Below, one piece after another: positions 35,698 through 43,460 of a DNA stretch of 64,000 bases. The notes under the pieces are model-generated. The model worked only from the letters and a program-made list of their open reading frames with translations, made no database searches and was not told the origin of the DNA. Source of the DNA: Roseimaritima ulvae (GTDB taxonomy: Bacteria > Planctomycetota > Planctomycetia > Pirellulales > Pirellulaceae); NCBI RefSeq assembly GCF_008065135.1, contig NZ_CP042914.1, positions 2,170,001 to 2,234,000 of the forward strand, given 5' to 3'. Both the position numbers and the translations under genes were made by a program. The stretch's first letter is position 1. Every line of letters begins with the position of its first letter.

Positions 35698-36486
35698 GTG
35701 ATGTCGCCAGCCCCCATGCACTGTGTTGTCACCGGTGGCTCCAGCGGCATCGGCCGCGCCACGGCCATCCGCTGCGCTCAGGCCGGCGCCCGCACGGTGC
35801 TGATTCAATATCAAAAGAACCGCGACGGTGCCGAACAAACCGCGGAGCGCATCGAGGCCGCCGGCGCCCAACCAACTCTTGTCGCTGCCGACCTCAGCCA
35901 GGCCGACGATCGCCACCGGCTGGTCGCGGCCGCCTGGCAACCGTCCGATCGCGTCGATGCCTGGTTTCATATCGCCGGGGCCGACGTGCTGACCGGGACT
36001 GCCCAGCAGTGGTCATTCGACGACAAACTGACGCGGCTGTGGGAAGTCGATGTGCACGGCACGATCAGTCTGGCTCGCGCGGTGGCCGAGCGGATGCTGA
36101 CGCAGCCCGCCGGGCCGGCAACGCCGGCGATGCTGTTCACCGGCTGGGACCAAGCGACCGAAGGCATGGAAGGCGACGCGGGACAAATGTTTGGCCCCAT
36201 CAAAGCCGCCGTGATGGCCTATAGCCGCTCGCTGGCCCAGACCCTGGCTCCGCGAGTTCGTGTCAACTGCGTCGCGCCGGGCTGGATCCAAACCGCCTGG
36301 GGTGATACCGCTAACGACAGCTGGCAACAACGCGCCCGCGCGCAAGCTTTGATGAATCGCTGGGGCACAGCGGATGACGTGGCCGCCATGGCCGTGCACC
36401 TGTGCAGCGGCGATTCCGAATTCATCACCGCCCAAACGATCAACGTCAACGGCGGCTGGAACCGCAGGCCCCACAACGCCCCGTAG
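35698..36486 (+). CDS. SDR-family protein with altered catalytic residues
   Basis: A 262-residue Rossmann-fold protein of the short-chain dehydrogenase family. The cofactor loop TGGSSGIGRAT (12-22) is intact, and RVRVNCVAPGWIQTAW and NVNGGW at the C-terminus fit. However, the catalytic YxxxK reads F165-GPI-K169, and the usual active-site Ser block is LFTGWDQ. Normal reductase chemistry is therefore doubtful; binding or a variant reaction is possible. Starts at 35698 (GTG), 35701 (ATG) or 35716 (ATG) are all plausible. The TAG stop is part of a GTAG repeat. Confidence 0.85.
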   Translation: MMSPAPMHCVVTGGSSGIGRATAIRCAQAGARTVLIQYQKNRDGAEQTAERIEAAGAQPTLVAADLSQADDRHRLVAAAWQPSDRVDAWFHIAGADVLTGTAQQWSFDDKLTRLWEVDVHGTISLARAVAERMLTQPAGPATPAMLFTGWDQATEGMEGDAGQMFGPIKAAVMAYSRSLAQTLAPRVRVNCVAPGWIQTAWGDTANDSWQQRARAQALMNRWGTADDVAAMAVHLCSGDSEFITAQTINVNGGWNRRPHNAP

Positions 36487-36582
36487 CCGAAGTCGCCAGA
36501 CTTTGGACTGGGCGCATCCCGTAGCCGAAGTCGCCAGACTTTGGACTGGGCGTTGGATCCAAAGTCTGGCGACTTCGGCTAC
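36483..36582. repeat. Three GTAG/GCCA hairpins (two direct, one inverted)
   Basis: Two tandem copies with stem AAGTC/GACTT, each followed by ACTGGGCG, then one inverted copy ending CTAC at 36582. The first GTAG provides the SDR stop codon. Confidence 0.9.
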
Positions 36583-36597
36583 GAGCAGACACTCCCT

Positions 36598-36867
36598 CTA
36601 AACGTCGACGTCACCCCGGTTATCCCCAGGCTTCTCTGCTGGCGGACGGTTGGGCACCATGAACGAATAGATCACCACAAACGTCAGCCCCAAAATCAAC
36701 AGCACAAAGAATGTCAACCTTCGTCCGCGAATGGGACGGTCAAAAGTTGAACCGAACAGCGGTCCCCAGGCCTGTGCCAACAACGCCAGGGGGATCAGAG
36801 CGATGGTCAGAAATTGATTTACCACGCCATGCGGTTGGGGGCCGTCAAGCCACAGCGTGTCCTCCAA
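36598..36867 (-). CDS. Small two-TM hypothetical membrane protein
   Basis: Up to 89 residues from a TTG at 36867; a GTG at 36825 would give 75. Two hydrophobic segments (FLTIALIPLALLAQAWGPLF and LTFFVLLILGLTFVVIYSFM) flank a basic loop (DRPIRGRRL), and a hydrophilic Pro/Asp-rich tail follows. It lies 11 bp downstream of the gene at 36879 on the same strand. I do not recognise the family. Composition and membrane topology support a real gene, but the start codon is weak. Confidence 0.5.
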   Translation of the reverse strand: MEDTLWLDGPQPHGVVNQFLTIALIPLALLAQAWGPLFGSTFDRPIRGRRLTFFVLLILGLTFVVIYSFMVPNRPPAEKPGDNRGDVDV

Positions 36868-36878
36868 ACAATCTCCCC

Positions 36879-37421
36879 CTAATCGCCGTCCCGCTCAACG
36901 ATATCCAAGTGCACTTCACGCATGGGCAGCCAGAAATCATTCTTCAGTTTAGGATCATTTGAGCGGACGATGTTCAAACTGACCTGCAGCTTTTTCAGCG
37001 CGGTATCAAACTGGCTTTTCGTACAGCCCAGCTGAGCGATGGCCCGCTTGCGCAAGGGGCCCGTGAAGCCCGGCTCCAACCGGATCAGGTCGTAAACCTC
37101 TTGAGCCAGCGGCGGCAATTCCTCAACCGGCTGAAACGCCGCGGGGTAATGTTGCTCGCGAAAATGCTGCATTTCCATCAGCACCGCATCGCCGCCGGGT
37201 ACCTTGCCGTAGAACACCTCATCGGGATAGGTCTGCGGGATCCGCGTCTTCCAATCCCAGACGGCCTTGACCTTAGGGCTCCAACCGCCGCCTTCGGGTT
37301 TCTGTTCGGGCAGGTCCGTGTTGTCCCACAGCGAAGCGTATGGAGAGCCCTTGCTGCCAAACACCGTGCAGACTTTGTTCTTCAACACAAACCGATACGC
37401 TTGTCCGAACGTTTTGATCAT
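36879..37421 (-). CDS. Hypothetical protein, possibly AlkZ-related (winged-helix)
   Basis: A 180-residue soluble protein from the ATG at 37421. The open frame extends upstream to 37667, but that part is translated from the tandem-repeat array and is not credible. Visible blocks are VCTVFGSKGSPYASLWDNTD, GWSPKVKAVWDWKTRIPQTY and DEVFYGKVPGGDAVLMEM. A helical C-terminal part follows (GPLRKRAIAQLGCTKSQFDT, then ALKKLQVSLNIVRS) that looks like a winged helix. I recall similar bacterial proteins named AlkZ-related, after the DNA-glycosylase-type winged-helix fold, but I hold this loosely. Confidence 0.65.
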   Translation of the reverse strand: MIKTFGQAYRFVLKNKVCTVFGSKGSPYASLWDNTDLPEQKPEGGGWSPKVKAVWDWKTRIPQTYPDEVFYGKVPGGDAVLMEMQHFREQHYPAAFQPVEELPPLAQEVYDLIRLEPGFTGPLRKRAIAQLGCTKSQFDTALKKLQVSLNIVRSNDPKLKNDFWLPMREVHLDIVERDGD

Positions 37422-37520
37422 GCGGCTATTTCGCGACCTCGTACTTGGCGGGGTTCTTGTTGAACATTTGCTGCTGTTTCTCACCGGGAAACTGATACCG
37501 CATCCCATTATAGATGCTTT

Positions 37521-38760
37521 TTCGTTTAACCCGTAGCCGCAGGAGCCTCTGAGAGCTCCGCTATCGACCACCGATATCACAGGCTCCGCAGGCGCAGGCG
37601 TTGTCGGCCCTGCGTGGCAATCGAAGCGATCAGGTAGGGTGCACCGAATGATAAGACCACAACCCACGGCAGCCCGCGCCGGCGCCTGCGGCTACGGGTT
37701 AAACGAGGCAGCCGCAGGAGCCTCTGAGAGCTCCGCTATCGACCGTGGATATGATAGGCTCCGCAGACGCAGGCGTTGTCGGCCCCGTGTGGCAATCGAA
37801 GCGATCAGGTAGGGTGCACCGAATAATAAGCCCACAACCCACAACAGCCCGCGCCGGCGCCTGCGGCTACCTCGTTTAACCCGTAGCCGCAGGAGCCTCG
37901 AACAGCCCTACCATTGCCTGCGAACATGACAGGCTCCGCAGGCGCAGGCGTTGTCGGCCCACCGTGGCAATCGAAGCGTTCAGGTAGGGTGGACCAAATG
38001 ACAAGACCACAACCCAAGGCAGCCCGCGCCGGCGCCTGCGGCTACGGGTTAAACGAGGCAGCCGCAGGAGCCTCCGAGAGCTCCGCTATCGACCACCGAT
38101 ATGACAGGCTCCGCAGGCGCAGGCGTTGTCGGCCCCGCGTGGCAAGCGAAGCGATCAGGTAGGGTGCACCGAATGATAAGACCACAACCCACGGCAGCCC
38201 GCGCCGGCGCCTGCGGCTACGGGTTAAACGAGGCAGCCGCAGGAGCCTCTGAGAGCTCCGCTATCGACCACCGATATGACAGGCTCCGCAGGCGCAGGCG
38301 TTGTCGGCCCCGCGTGGCAATCGAAGCGATCAGGTAGGGTGCACCAAATGATAAGACCGCAACCCACGGCAGCCCGCGCCGGCGCCTGCGGCTACCTCGT
38401 TTAACCCGTAGCCGCAGGAGCCTCGAACAGCCCTACCATTGCCTGCGAACATGACAGGCTCCGCAGGCGCAGGCGTTGTCGGCCCCGCGTGGCAATCGAA
38501 GCGATCAGGTAGGGTGCACCGAATGATAAGACCACAACCCACGGCAGCCCGCGCCGGCGCCTGCGGCTACGGGTTAAACGAGGCAGCCGCAGGAGCCTCT
38601 GAGAGCTCCGCTATCGACCACCGATATGACAGGCTCCGCAGACGCAGGCGTTGTCGACCCCGCGTGGCAATCGAAGCGATCAGGTAGGGTGCACCGAATG
38701 ATAAGACCACAACCCACAACAGCCCGCGCCGGCGCCTGCGGCTACGGGGTAAACGAGGCA
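37521..38760. repeat. Seven tandem 175-bp repeats with higher-order structure
   Basis: Units start at GCCGCAGGAGCCT at 37536, 37711, 37886, 38061, 38236, 38411 and 38586; the next start is expected at 38761, so every period is exactly 175 bp. Each unit runs from GCCGCAGGAG to CGCCTGCGGCTAC (inverted ends) and is separated by a 12-bp linker, CTCGTTTAACCC or its reverse complement GGGTTAAACGAG. Linker order is A-B-A-B-B-A-B-B. Units 3 and 6 share a variant interior (GAACAGCCCTACCATTGCCT) absent from the others, giving a 525-bp superperiod. No gene is supported inside; the small open frames are by-products. 37422-37520 holds nothing recognisable. Confidence 0.93.
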
Positions 38761-38786
38761 GCCGCCAGACGCTGGGCGCAGGCCGT

Positions 38787-39638
38787 CTACCCCGCTTTGC
38801 CGTTGACGTAGGCGATCGTAAGCGGTTGCTGTGGGGTATCAAAGATCCGCTGGCCGCTGCCATGTTCCACCAGACATCCCGTACCGCCGGTCGACCAGAA
38901 GAACGCCGCGTAGTCGGCAATCCGTCGGGCTTGTTGAAGATTATGCGTGACCACGACCAGCGTATAGCGTCCTCGAAAACGCGTCAGCAATTCTTCCACC
39001 ACGCCGCTGGCGATCGGATCCAGTGCACTGCACGGTTCATCCAACAGCAAGACCTCGGGCTGCAACGCAATCGCGCGAGCGATACAGAGTCGTTGCTGTT
39101 GGCCACCGGACAGCGTCAGCGCCGATGCGTCCAGTCGATCTTTGACTTCATCCCATAACCCGACGTCTTGCAAGACCGACTCGATCACCTGCCTGCGTTC
39201 GTGGCGATCACGCAGGCCGTGCTCTTTCAGCGGCATCTCGATATTCTTGCGGATCGACAACGGAAACGGATTGGGCTTTTGAAAGATCATCCCCACACGG
39301 CGGCGCAGCGACATCACGTCCTTCGCGGCTCGCACATCCAACGTGCCCATCGAAATGTGCCCCTCCACACGGCAACCTGGAATCAGGTCGGTCAAGCGGT
39401 TCAGGCTGCTTAGAAAGCTGGTCTTGCCACATCCTGAAGGTCCGATCAACGTGGTCACGCAACCGCGATTGATGGTCAGCGAGATGTCGGCCAAGACCTG
39501 TTTCGCACCGTAGTAGACCGACAGATCGCGGACGCGGAGCCAGGGCTCGGGAATGCAACAGGGCGGCCCCGCTTCAACCGGTCCCAGCGTCGCCGCCGCA
39601 CCAAGTTCGCTTTCCAGCTTTGAACATTTCTTGTTCAT
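38787..39638 (-). CDS. pstB: Phosphate ABC transporter ATPase PstB
   Basis: A 283-residue ATPase of the high-affinity phosphate importer. It has a ~30-residue N-terminal extension, then LRVRDLSVYYGAKQVL, Walker A GPSGCGKT (66-73), the PstB-typical FQKPNPFPLSI, the signature LSGGQQQR (176-183) and Walker B LLLDEP (197-202). The Cys-rich segment PPCCIP in the extension is unusual. It is the last gene of pstSCAB, 4 bp after pstA, and ends next to the 175-bp array. No phoU follows. Confidence 0.95.
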   Translation of the reverse strand: MNKKCSKLESELGAAATLGPVEAGPPCCIPEPWLRVRDLSVYYGAKQVLADISLTINRGCVTTLIGPSGCGKTSFLSSLNRLTDLIPGCRVEGHISMGTLDVRAAKDVMSLRRRVGMIFQKPNPFPLSIRKNIEMPLKEHGLRDRHERRQVIESVLQDVGLWDEVKDRLDASALTLSGGQQQRLCIARAIALQPEVLLLDEPCSALDPIASGVVEELLTRFRGRYTLVVVTHNLQQARRIADYAAFFWSTGGTGCLVEHGSGQRIFDTPQQPLTIAYVNGKAG

Positions 39639-39642
39639 GGTT

Positions 39643-40542
39643 CTACTTCTTTGCGAGGATCTGATGCCGACGCCAACGTCCCGCCATCCAGCTGACCAAC
39701 GCGTTGATGACCAACAGCATGATAATCAAAACCAATGCCGCGCCGTACGCCGCCCGATCTCCGCCCGCGACATTCATCGACAGGTCAAAAATGTGTACCG
39801 ATAAAACACGGCCCGAATCGAACAACGATCCCGGCATGCGGTCGACATAACCGCTGGTAAAAATCAAGGCGGCGGTTTCCGCCAGGGCTCGGCCGATCCC
39901 CAACACCAAGCCGACCACAATCCCGGGAACCGCCGCGGGTAAGACCAACCGCATCAAGGTCGCCGTGCGCGACATACCCAGCGCCGCGGCCCCTTGGCGA
40001 TACTCGATCGGCACCGCGCGAATGCCTTCCTCGCTGGCGCGAATCAGGATCGGCAACACCATGCAAGCCAGCGTCAAACCGCCCGACAAGATGGAAAACC
40101 CCAGCCCTAGGGTGATGCAAAAAAAAGCGTTTCCGAACAGCCCAAACACAATCGATGGCACTCCCGCCAACACATCCAAACTGCGACGCACCAACCGCGA
40201 CAAACGGCGTTCCCGTTGCGTGACTTCGGCCAATAACACTGCGGTCCCCACGCCCAGTGGTACCGCGGCCACCACTGCCACCGTCAACACCAACATCGTC
40301 GAGACGATGATTGGCCCCAGCCCACCTTCCCGGCCCGCATTCCGCGGCGGCTCGACCAGAAAGCTCCACGAGATCACCGGCAGGCCTCGAAGCACGATGT
40401 CAAACAGGATCCATAGAAACACACCGCTGACCAACGCCGCGACGGCCCAGACGGCAAACGTCAACAGCAGATTGCCAAGCGTCGAAGCCTTCGAAGCCTT
40501 CGAGACCTTCGATGGCTTCGTGGCCAAGACGACGTCATGCAT
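39643..40542 (-). CDS. pstA: Phosphate ABC transporter permease PstA
   Basis: A 299-residue inner-membrane permease with about six TM helices. The EAA-type loop region reads AALGMSRTATLMRLVLPAAVPGI, which contacts PstB, and GIGRALAETAALIFTSGY fits PstA. The N-terminus has a short Lys-Ser repeat (KPSKVSKASKAS). It overlaps pstC by 8 bp and is followed after 4 bp by pstB, so the three are one operon. Confidence 0.95.
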   Translation of the reverse strand: MHDVVLATKPSKVSKASKASTLGNLLLTFAVWAVAALVSGVFLWILFDIVLRGLPVISWSFLVEPPRNAGREGGLGPIIVSTMLVLTVAVVAAVPLGVGTAVLLAEVTQRERRLSRLVRRSLDVLAGVPSIVFGLFGNAFFCITLGLGFSILSGGLTLACMVLPILIRASEEGIRAVPIEYRQGAAALGMSRTATLMRLVLPAAVPGIVVGLVLGIGRALAETAALIFTSGYVDRMPGSLFDSGRVLSVHIFDLSMNVAGGDRAAYGAALVLIIMLLVINALVSWMAGRWRRHQILAKK

Positions 40543-41425
40543 GGACTGGGCTCCGACTGCCCCATTCGGCGATACTGACCAGCACGATCACCATTCCCAT
40601 CAAAATCAGCCCGCAGACAAATAGTGCGCCACGGTGGTCTCCCATCGCGTAAGCCATCTCCAGAGCGATATTGGCGGTGATCGTGCGGACGGGCTGAAAC
40701 AGACCGCTGGGATTTTGGACCACGTTGCCCGCGACCATCAGCACCGCCATGGTTTCGCCAACCGCGCGTCCCGTCCCCAAAATGATCGCAGTGAACAGTC
40801 CCGATCGAGCGGCCGGCAGGACCACGCTGATCACGGTGCGACCTCGAGACAGCCCCAACGCTTCGGCCGCTTGCCAATGTTCTGGCGGCAAACTCTCAAA
40901 CGCCGCGCCGGCAAATAAGGCGATCGTGGGCAGGATCATGATCGCCAGAATCATCGTCGCTGTAAATAAACTGGCACCGGGCGGTTGCCACTGAGCCACC
41001 AAAGGAACCAGGGTGGTTAGTCCCCACAAGCCGTACACCACCGAAGGGATCCCAGCCAGCAATTCGATGATTTTTCCGTACGCCCGGCCCAGCAACCGCG
41101 GCGCATAAAAGTGGGCGAAGAGGGCCGAACCGATGCCCAGCGGAGCGGCAACCAAAACGGCGCCCAACGTGGTCAACAACGTGGCCACGATCATCGGCAC
41201 CAGATTAAACGTGCCCTGTTCGGCTCCCGCCGCAGGATGCCAGGAAGCATCGCTAAAAAATCTCCCCGCGCCCACATGCTGCAACGTCGGCAACGATTCG
41301 AGCAGCAGGAAGCCCAGAATCATCAGCACCACCGCAACTGTGAATAGGCCACAGCTGCGGAGCGTCCAATGCAACACGGTATCAGGGCGAAAGCGGAACA
41401 AAATACTGCTCCTTAATCGTCGCAT
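40535..41425 (-). CDS. pstC: Phosphate ABC transporter permease PstC
   Basis: A 296-residue permease with six TM helices, including GLFTVAVVLMILGFLLLESL. The conserved blocks are GIPSVVYGLWGL, EALGLSRGRTVISVVLPAAR and GTGRAVGETMAVLMVAGN. The ATG at 41425 is preferred; a TTG at 41446 is also in frame. Either start lies inside the 3' end of pstS (44-65 bp overlap), a longer overlap than usual and a sign of translational coupling. Confidence 0.94.
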   Translation of the reverse strand: MRRLRSSILFRFRPDTVLHWTLRSCGLFTVAVVLMILGFLLLESLPTLQHVGAGRFFSDASWHPAAGAEQGTFNLVPMIVATLLTTLGAVLVAAPLGIGSALFAHFYAPRLLGRAYGKIIELLAGIPSVVYGLWGLTTLVPLVAQWQPPGASLFTATMILAIMILPTIALFAGAAFESLPPEHWQAAEALGLSRGRTVISVVLPAARSGLFTAIILGTGRAVGETMAVLMVAGNVVQNPSGLFQPVRTITANIALEMAYAMGDHRGALFVCGLILMGMVIVLVSIAEWGSRSPVHA

Positions 41426-42194
41426 GCATCGCCGGCGACCGGGCAAATTCGACCAATGCTCCGGCGAGTCCCTGCGGGAGCGGAGCGTCTTGTTCGCGAA
41501 ACACCAGGTTCAATGGACGCGACAACGGAAAGCTGCCGTTTTGCACGTTGGCGATAGACGCTTCGACGCCACCGAGCGGCAGCAACCGAATCGGCACGCC
41601 CGCGGCTGCATCGTATTCGGCCGTGCCGATCGACACGTAGCCGATGGCGTGCGGGTTACCGGCCACGGTTTTCACGCCTTGCTCATTATCGCCGATCACC
41701 ACGTCCGCTTGCACCGCTTGATTGTCAAGTTCGAAGTGCTGCAGGAATAACTCCAGCGTCGATCGGCCTTCGGCTTTGTTGACCACGGTGATCGGAGCAT
41801 CGTTGCCGCCGACTTCGTTCCAATTCTGGACTTGCCCAGTAAAGATGTCGACAATCTGTGCGTCGGTCAGAACAGCAACGGGGTTGTCACGGTGAACGAT
41901 CATGCCAATACCGTCGCGAGCGATGGTCACGGCGTGCAGTTCCTGCTCGTCAGCTTTCAATGCTCGGGACACCATACCGATGTCGGCCAAGCCCCGCCGC
42001 ACGTCCGCCACACCGCGTGAGGAACCGCCACTCTGCACGTCGACACGCACGCCCGGATGCGTCTGCTCAAACCGCTTGCCGATTTCGCTCATCAGCGGAG
42101 CCACCGTACTGGACCCGGTCAGCACGACAGTTGTTGACTCGGACGAAGTTTGGGAACCACACCCCGCGAGCAGCAACACCAACAGCAAGCTCAT
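41382..42194 (-). CDS. pstS: Phosphate-binding lipoprotein PstS
   Basis: About 270 residues from the ATG at 42194. That gives a short leader with a lipobox (LLVLLLAGC, lipidated Cys12) and the phosphate-binding blocks TGSSTVAPL (26-34), QSGGSSRGVADVR and EGRSTLELFLQ. The reading frame is open further upstream through four GTAG repeat elements to an ATG at 42356, which overlaps the arsS stop as ATGA. A longer 324-residue product with repeat-encoded N-terminus is therefore possible. PstS delivers phosphate (and, less well, arsenate) to PstCAB. Confidence 0.92.
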   Translation of the reverse strand: MSLLLVLLLAGCGSQTSSESTTVVLTGSSTVAPLMSEIGKRFEQTHPGVRVDVQSGGSSRGVADVRRGLADIGMVSRALKADEQELHAVTIARDGIGMIVHRDNPVAVLTDAQIVDIFTGQVQNWNEVGGNDAPITVVNKAEGRSTLELFLQHFELDNQAVQADVVIGDNEQGVKTVAGNPHAIGYVSIGTAEYDAAAGVPIRLLPLGGVEASIANVQNGSFPLSRPLNLVFREQDAPLPQGLAGALVEFARSPAMHATIKEQYFVPLSP

Positions 42195-42198
42195 TGCC

Positions 42199-42347
42199 GT
42201 AGCCGAACTCGCCAGAGTTTGGATGGGTTGCCGCCACACCGTAGCCGAACTCGCCAGAGTTTGGACGTGTTGTCGCCGCGCCGTAGCCGTACTCGCCAGA
42301 GTTTGGATGGGTTGTCGCATCGTCCAAAGTCTGGCGACTTCGGCTAC
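42199..42347. repeat. Four GTAG/GCCA hairpins at the pstS 5' end
   Basis: Three direct copies (stems AACTC/GAGTT twice, then ACTC/GAGT in GTAGCCGTACTCGCCAGAGT) spaced about 48-49 bp apart, then one inverted copy AAGTC/GACTT ending CTAC at 42347. On minus all are read without a stop in the pstS frame (repeated peptide QTLASSAT). This is the only cluster located between two genes of an apparent operon. Confidence 0.9.
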
Positions 42348-42352
42348 GGGGA

Positions 42353-43423
42353 TCATGAGGACGTCTCCGGGTTTGCTTTCAGCACAGCTCCCTGACAACT
42401 CGAACCACATCCGGCCGTACAGCCGAAGCAGTGGCGGCCGGTCATGATCTGGCGTTGAGAAAGCAGCTCCGCATCGAAATCCTCGATCGTCTGCGGCATG
42501 CCCTCCGCTAATTCGATGTTCAACATCTGATTGAAATCACAGTCAAACAGCCGACCTTGCCAGTCCACCGACAGCATGCTGCGGCACATCACGCCATCGA
42601 CGGTCAGTGGGTTAAAGCTGTCGATCAACTTCTGCAGATATTCGTCCAGGTGGTTCGATTTCAACAGATCATCCAGGAAACGGCTGATCGGCAGATTGGT
42701 GATCGTGTGCAGTTCGGAAAACACGATGTCGTAGCGGTCCTTCAGTTCACGACGATAGGTGGCTTCCAATTTGTCCTGTTGCGGTGGCAGGGAGGCCCCA
42801 ACCGGATTGTAGACGAGTGATAATTTACGTCCGGTGTCCGGCACGCCGTAGCCCAGCGAATTGAGCCGCCGCAGGGCTTCGATCGAACGTCGAAACACGC
42901 CGTCGCCGCGTTGGCTATCGCAGTTGTCTTCCAGGTAACAGGGCAGCGACGCGACGACTTCGACATCGTGTTCGGCCAGGAATTCAGGCAAGTCCTTAAA
43001 CCCGTTGGCCATCAGAATCGTCAGGTTACAGCGATCGATCACCCGTCGGTCGAGCCGTCGAGCTTGTTCGACCAGCCAGCGAAAGTTGGGATTCATCTCC
43101 GGCGCCCCGCCCGTGATATCCAGCGTGGGAATATCGCTGGCCGCCAGCACCTCGATGACTGCCTCTGCCGTTTGCCGAGACATGTTTTCGCGACGGTCCG
43201 GCCCCGCGTCGACGTGACAGTGTGTGCACGTTTGATTACAGACTTTGCCGACGTTGATTTGCAAGACTTCGATGCCCGTCGCTCGCAGCCGTCCCAAGCC
43301 GGATTGCTGCAGTCGCTGATCGAAGGTGGGTTGTCCCTGGGGGCGTGCCTCTCCCTCCAGGATCGATCTCTGGAAGGCGGCGTTGGCGAGTTCGGCTTTC
43401 TGCCGCAGAAGGGTGAGTTGCAT
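42353..43423 (-). CDS. arsS: Arsenosugar biosynthesis radical SAM protein ArsS
   Basis: A 356-residue radical SAM enzyme. The [4Fe-4S] motif CNQTCTHC has Cys at 62, 66 and 69, the SAM-region block DITGGAPEMNPNFRWL is present, and the DUF3641-type C-terminal domain carries the cluster-like Cys motif CFGCTAGCGSSC. ArsS acts after ArsM and is thought to transfer the SAM-derived deoxyadenosyl group to dimethylarsenic, making arsenosugar precursors. It follows arsM by 37 bp on the same strand; its TGA overlaps an ATG in the pstS frame. Confidence 0.94.
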   Translation of the reverse strand: MQLTLLRQKAELANAAFQRSILEGEARPQGQPTFDQRLQQSGLGRLRATGIEVLQINVGKVCNQTCTHCHVDAGPDRRENMSRQTAEAVIEVLAASDIPTLDITGGAPEMNPNFRWLVEQARRLDRRVIDRCNLTILMANGFKDLPEFLAEHDVEVVASLPCYLEDNCDSQRGDGVFRRSIEALRRLNSLGYGVPDTGRKLSLVYNPVGASLPPQQDKLEATYRRELKDRYDIVFSELHTITNLPISRFLDDLLKSNHLDEYLQKLIDSFNPLTVDGVMCRSMLSVDWQGRLFDCDFNQMLNIELAEGMPQTIEDFDAELLSQRQIMTGRHCFGCTAGCGSSCQGAVLKANPETSS

Positions 43424-43460
43424 CGAGAAGTCTTTTCAAATGTGTACGGAGGGCGTGCGA

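Noticed and set aside
36879-37667. Longer 262-residue version of the AlkZ-related-like gene
   Set aside because: The extra N-terminal residues are translated from the repeat array; the ATG at 37421 begins the protein-like part.
37521-38760. CRISPR array
   Set aside because: Repeats are 175 bp with near-identical interiors rather than short repeats with unique spacers, and no cas genes are nearby.
37805-38811. Small open frames of 60-82 residues inside the tandem repeats, on both strands
   Set aside because: They recur only because the DNA repeats; 175 is not a multiple of three, no ribosome-binding sites are seen, and the peptides have no protein-like pattern.
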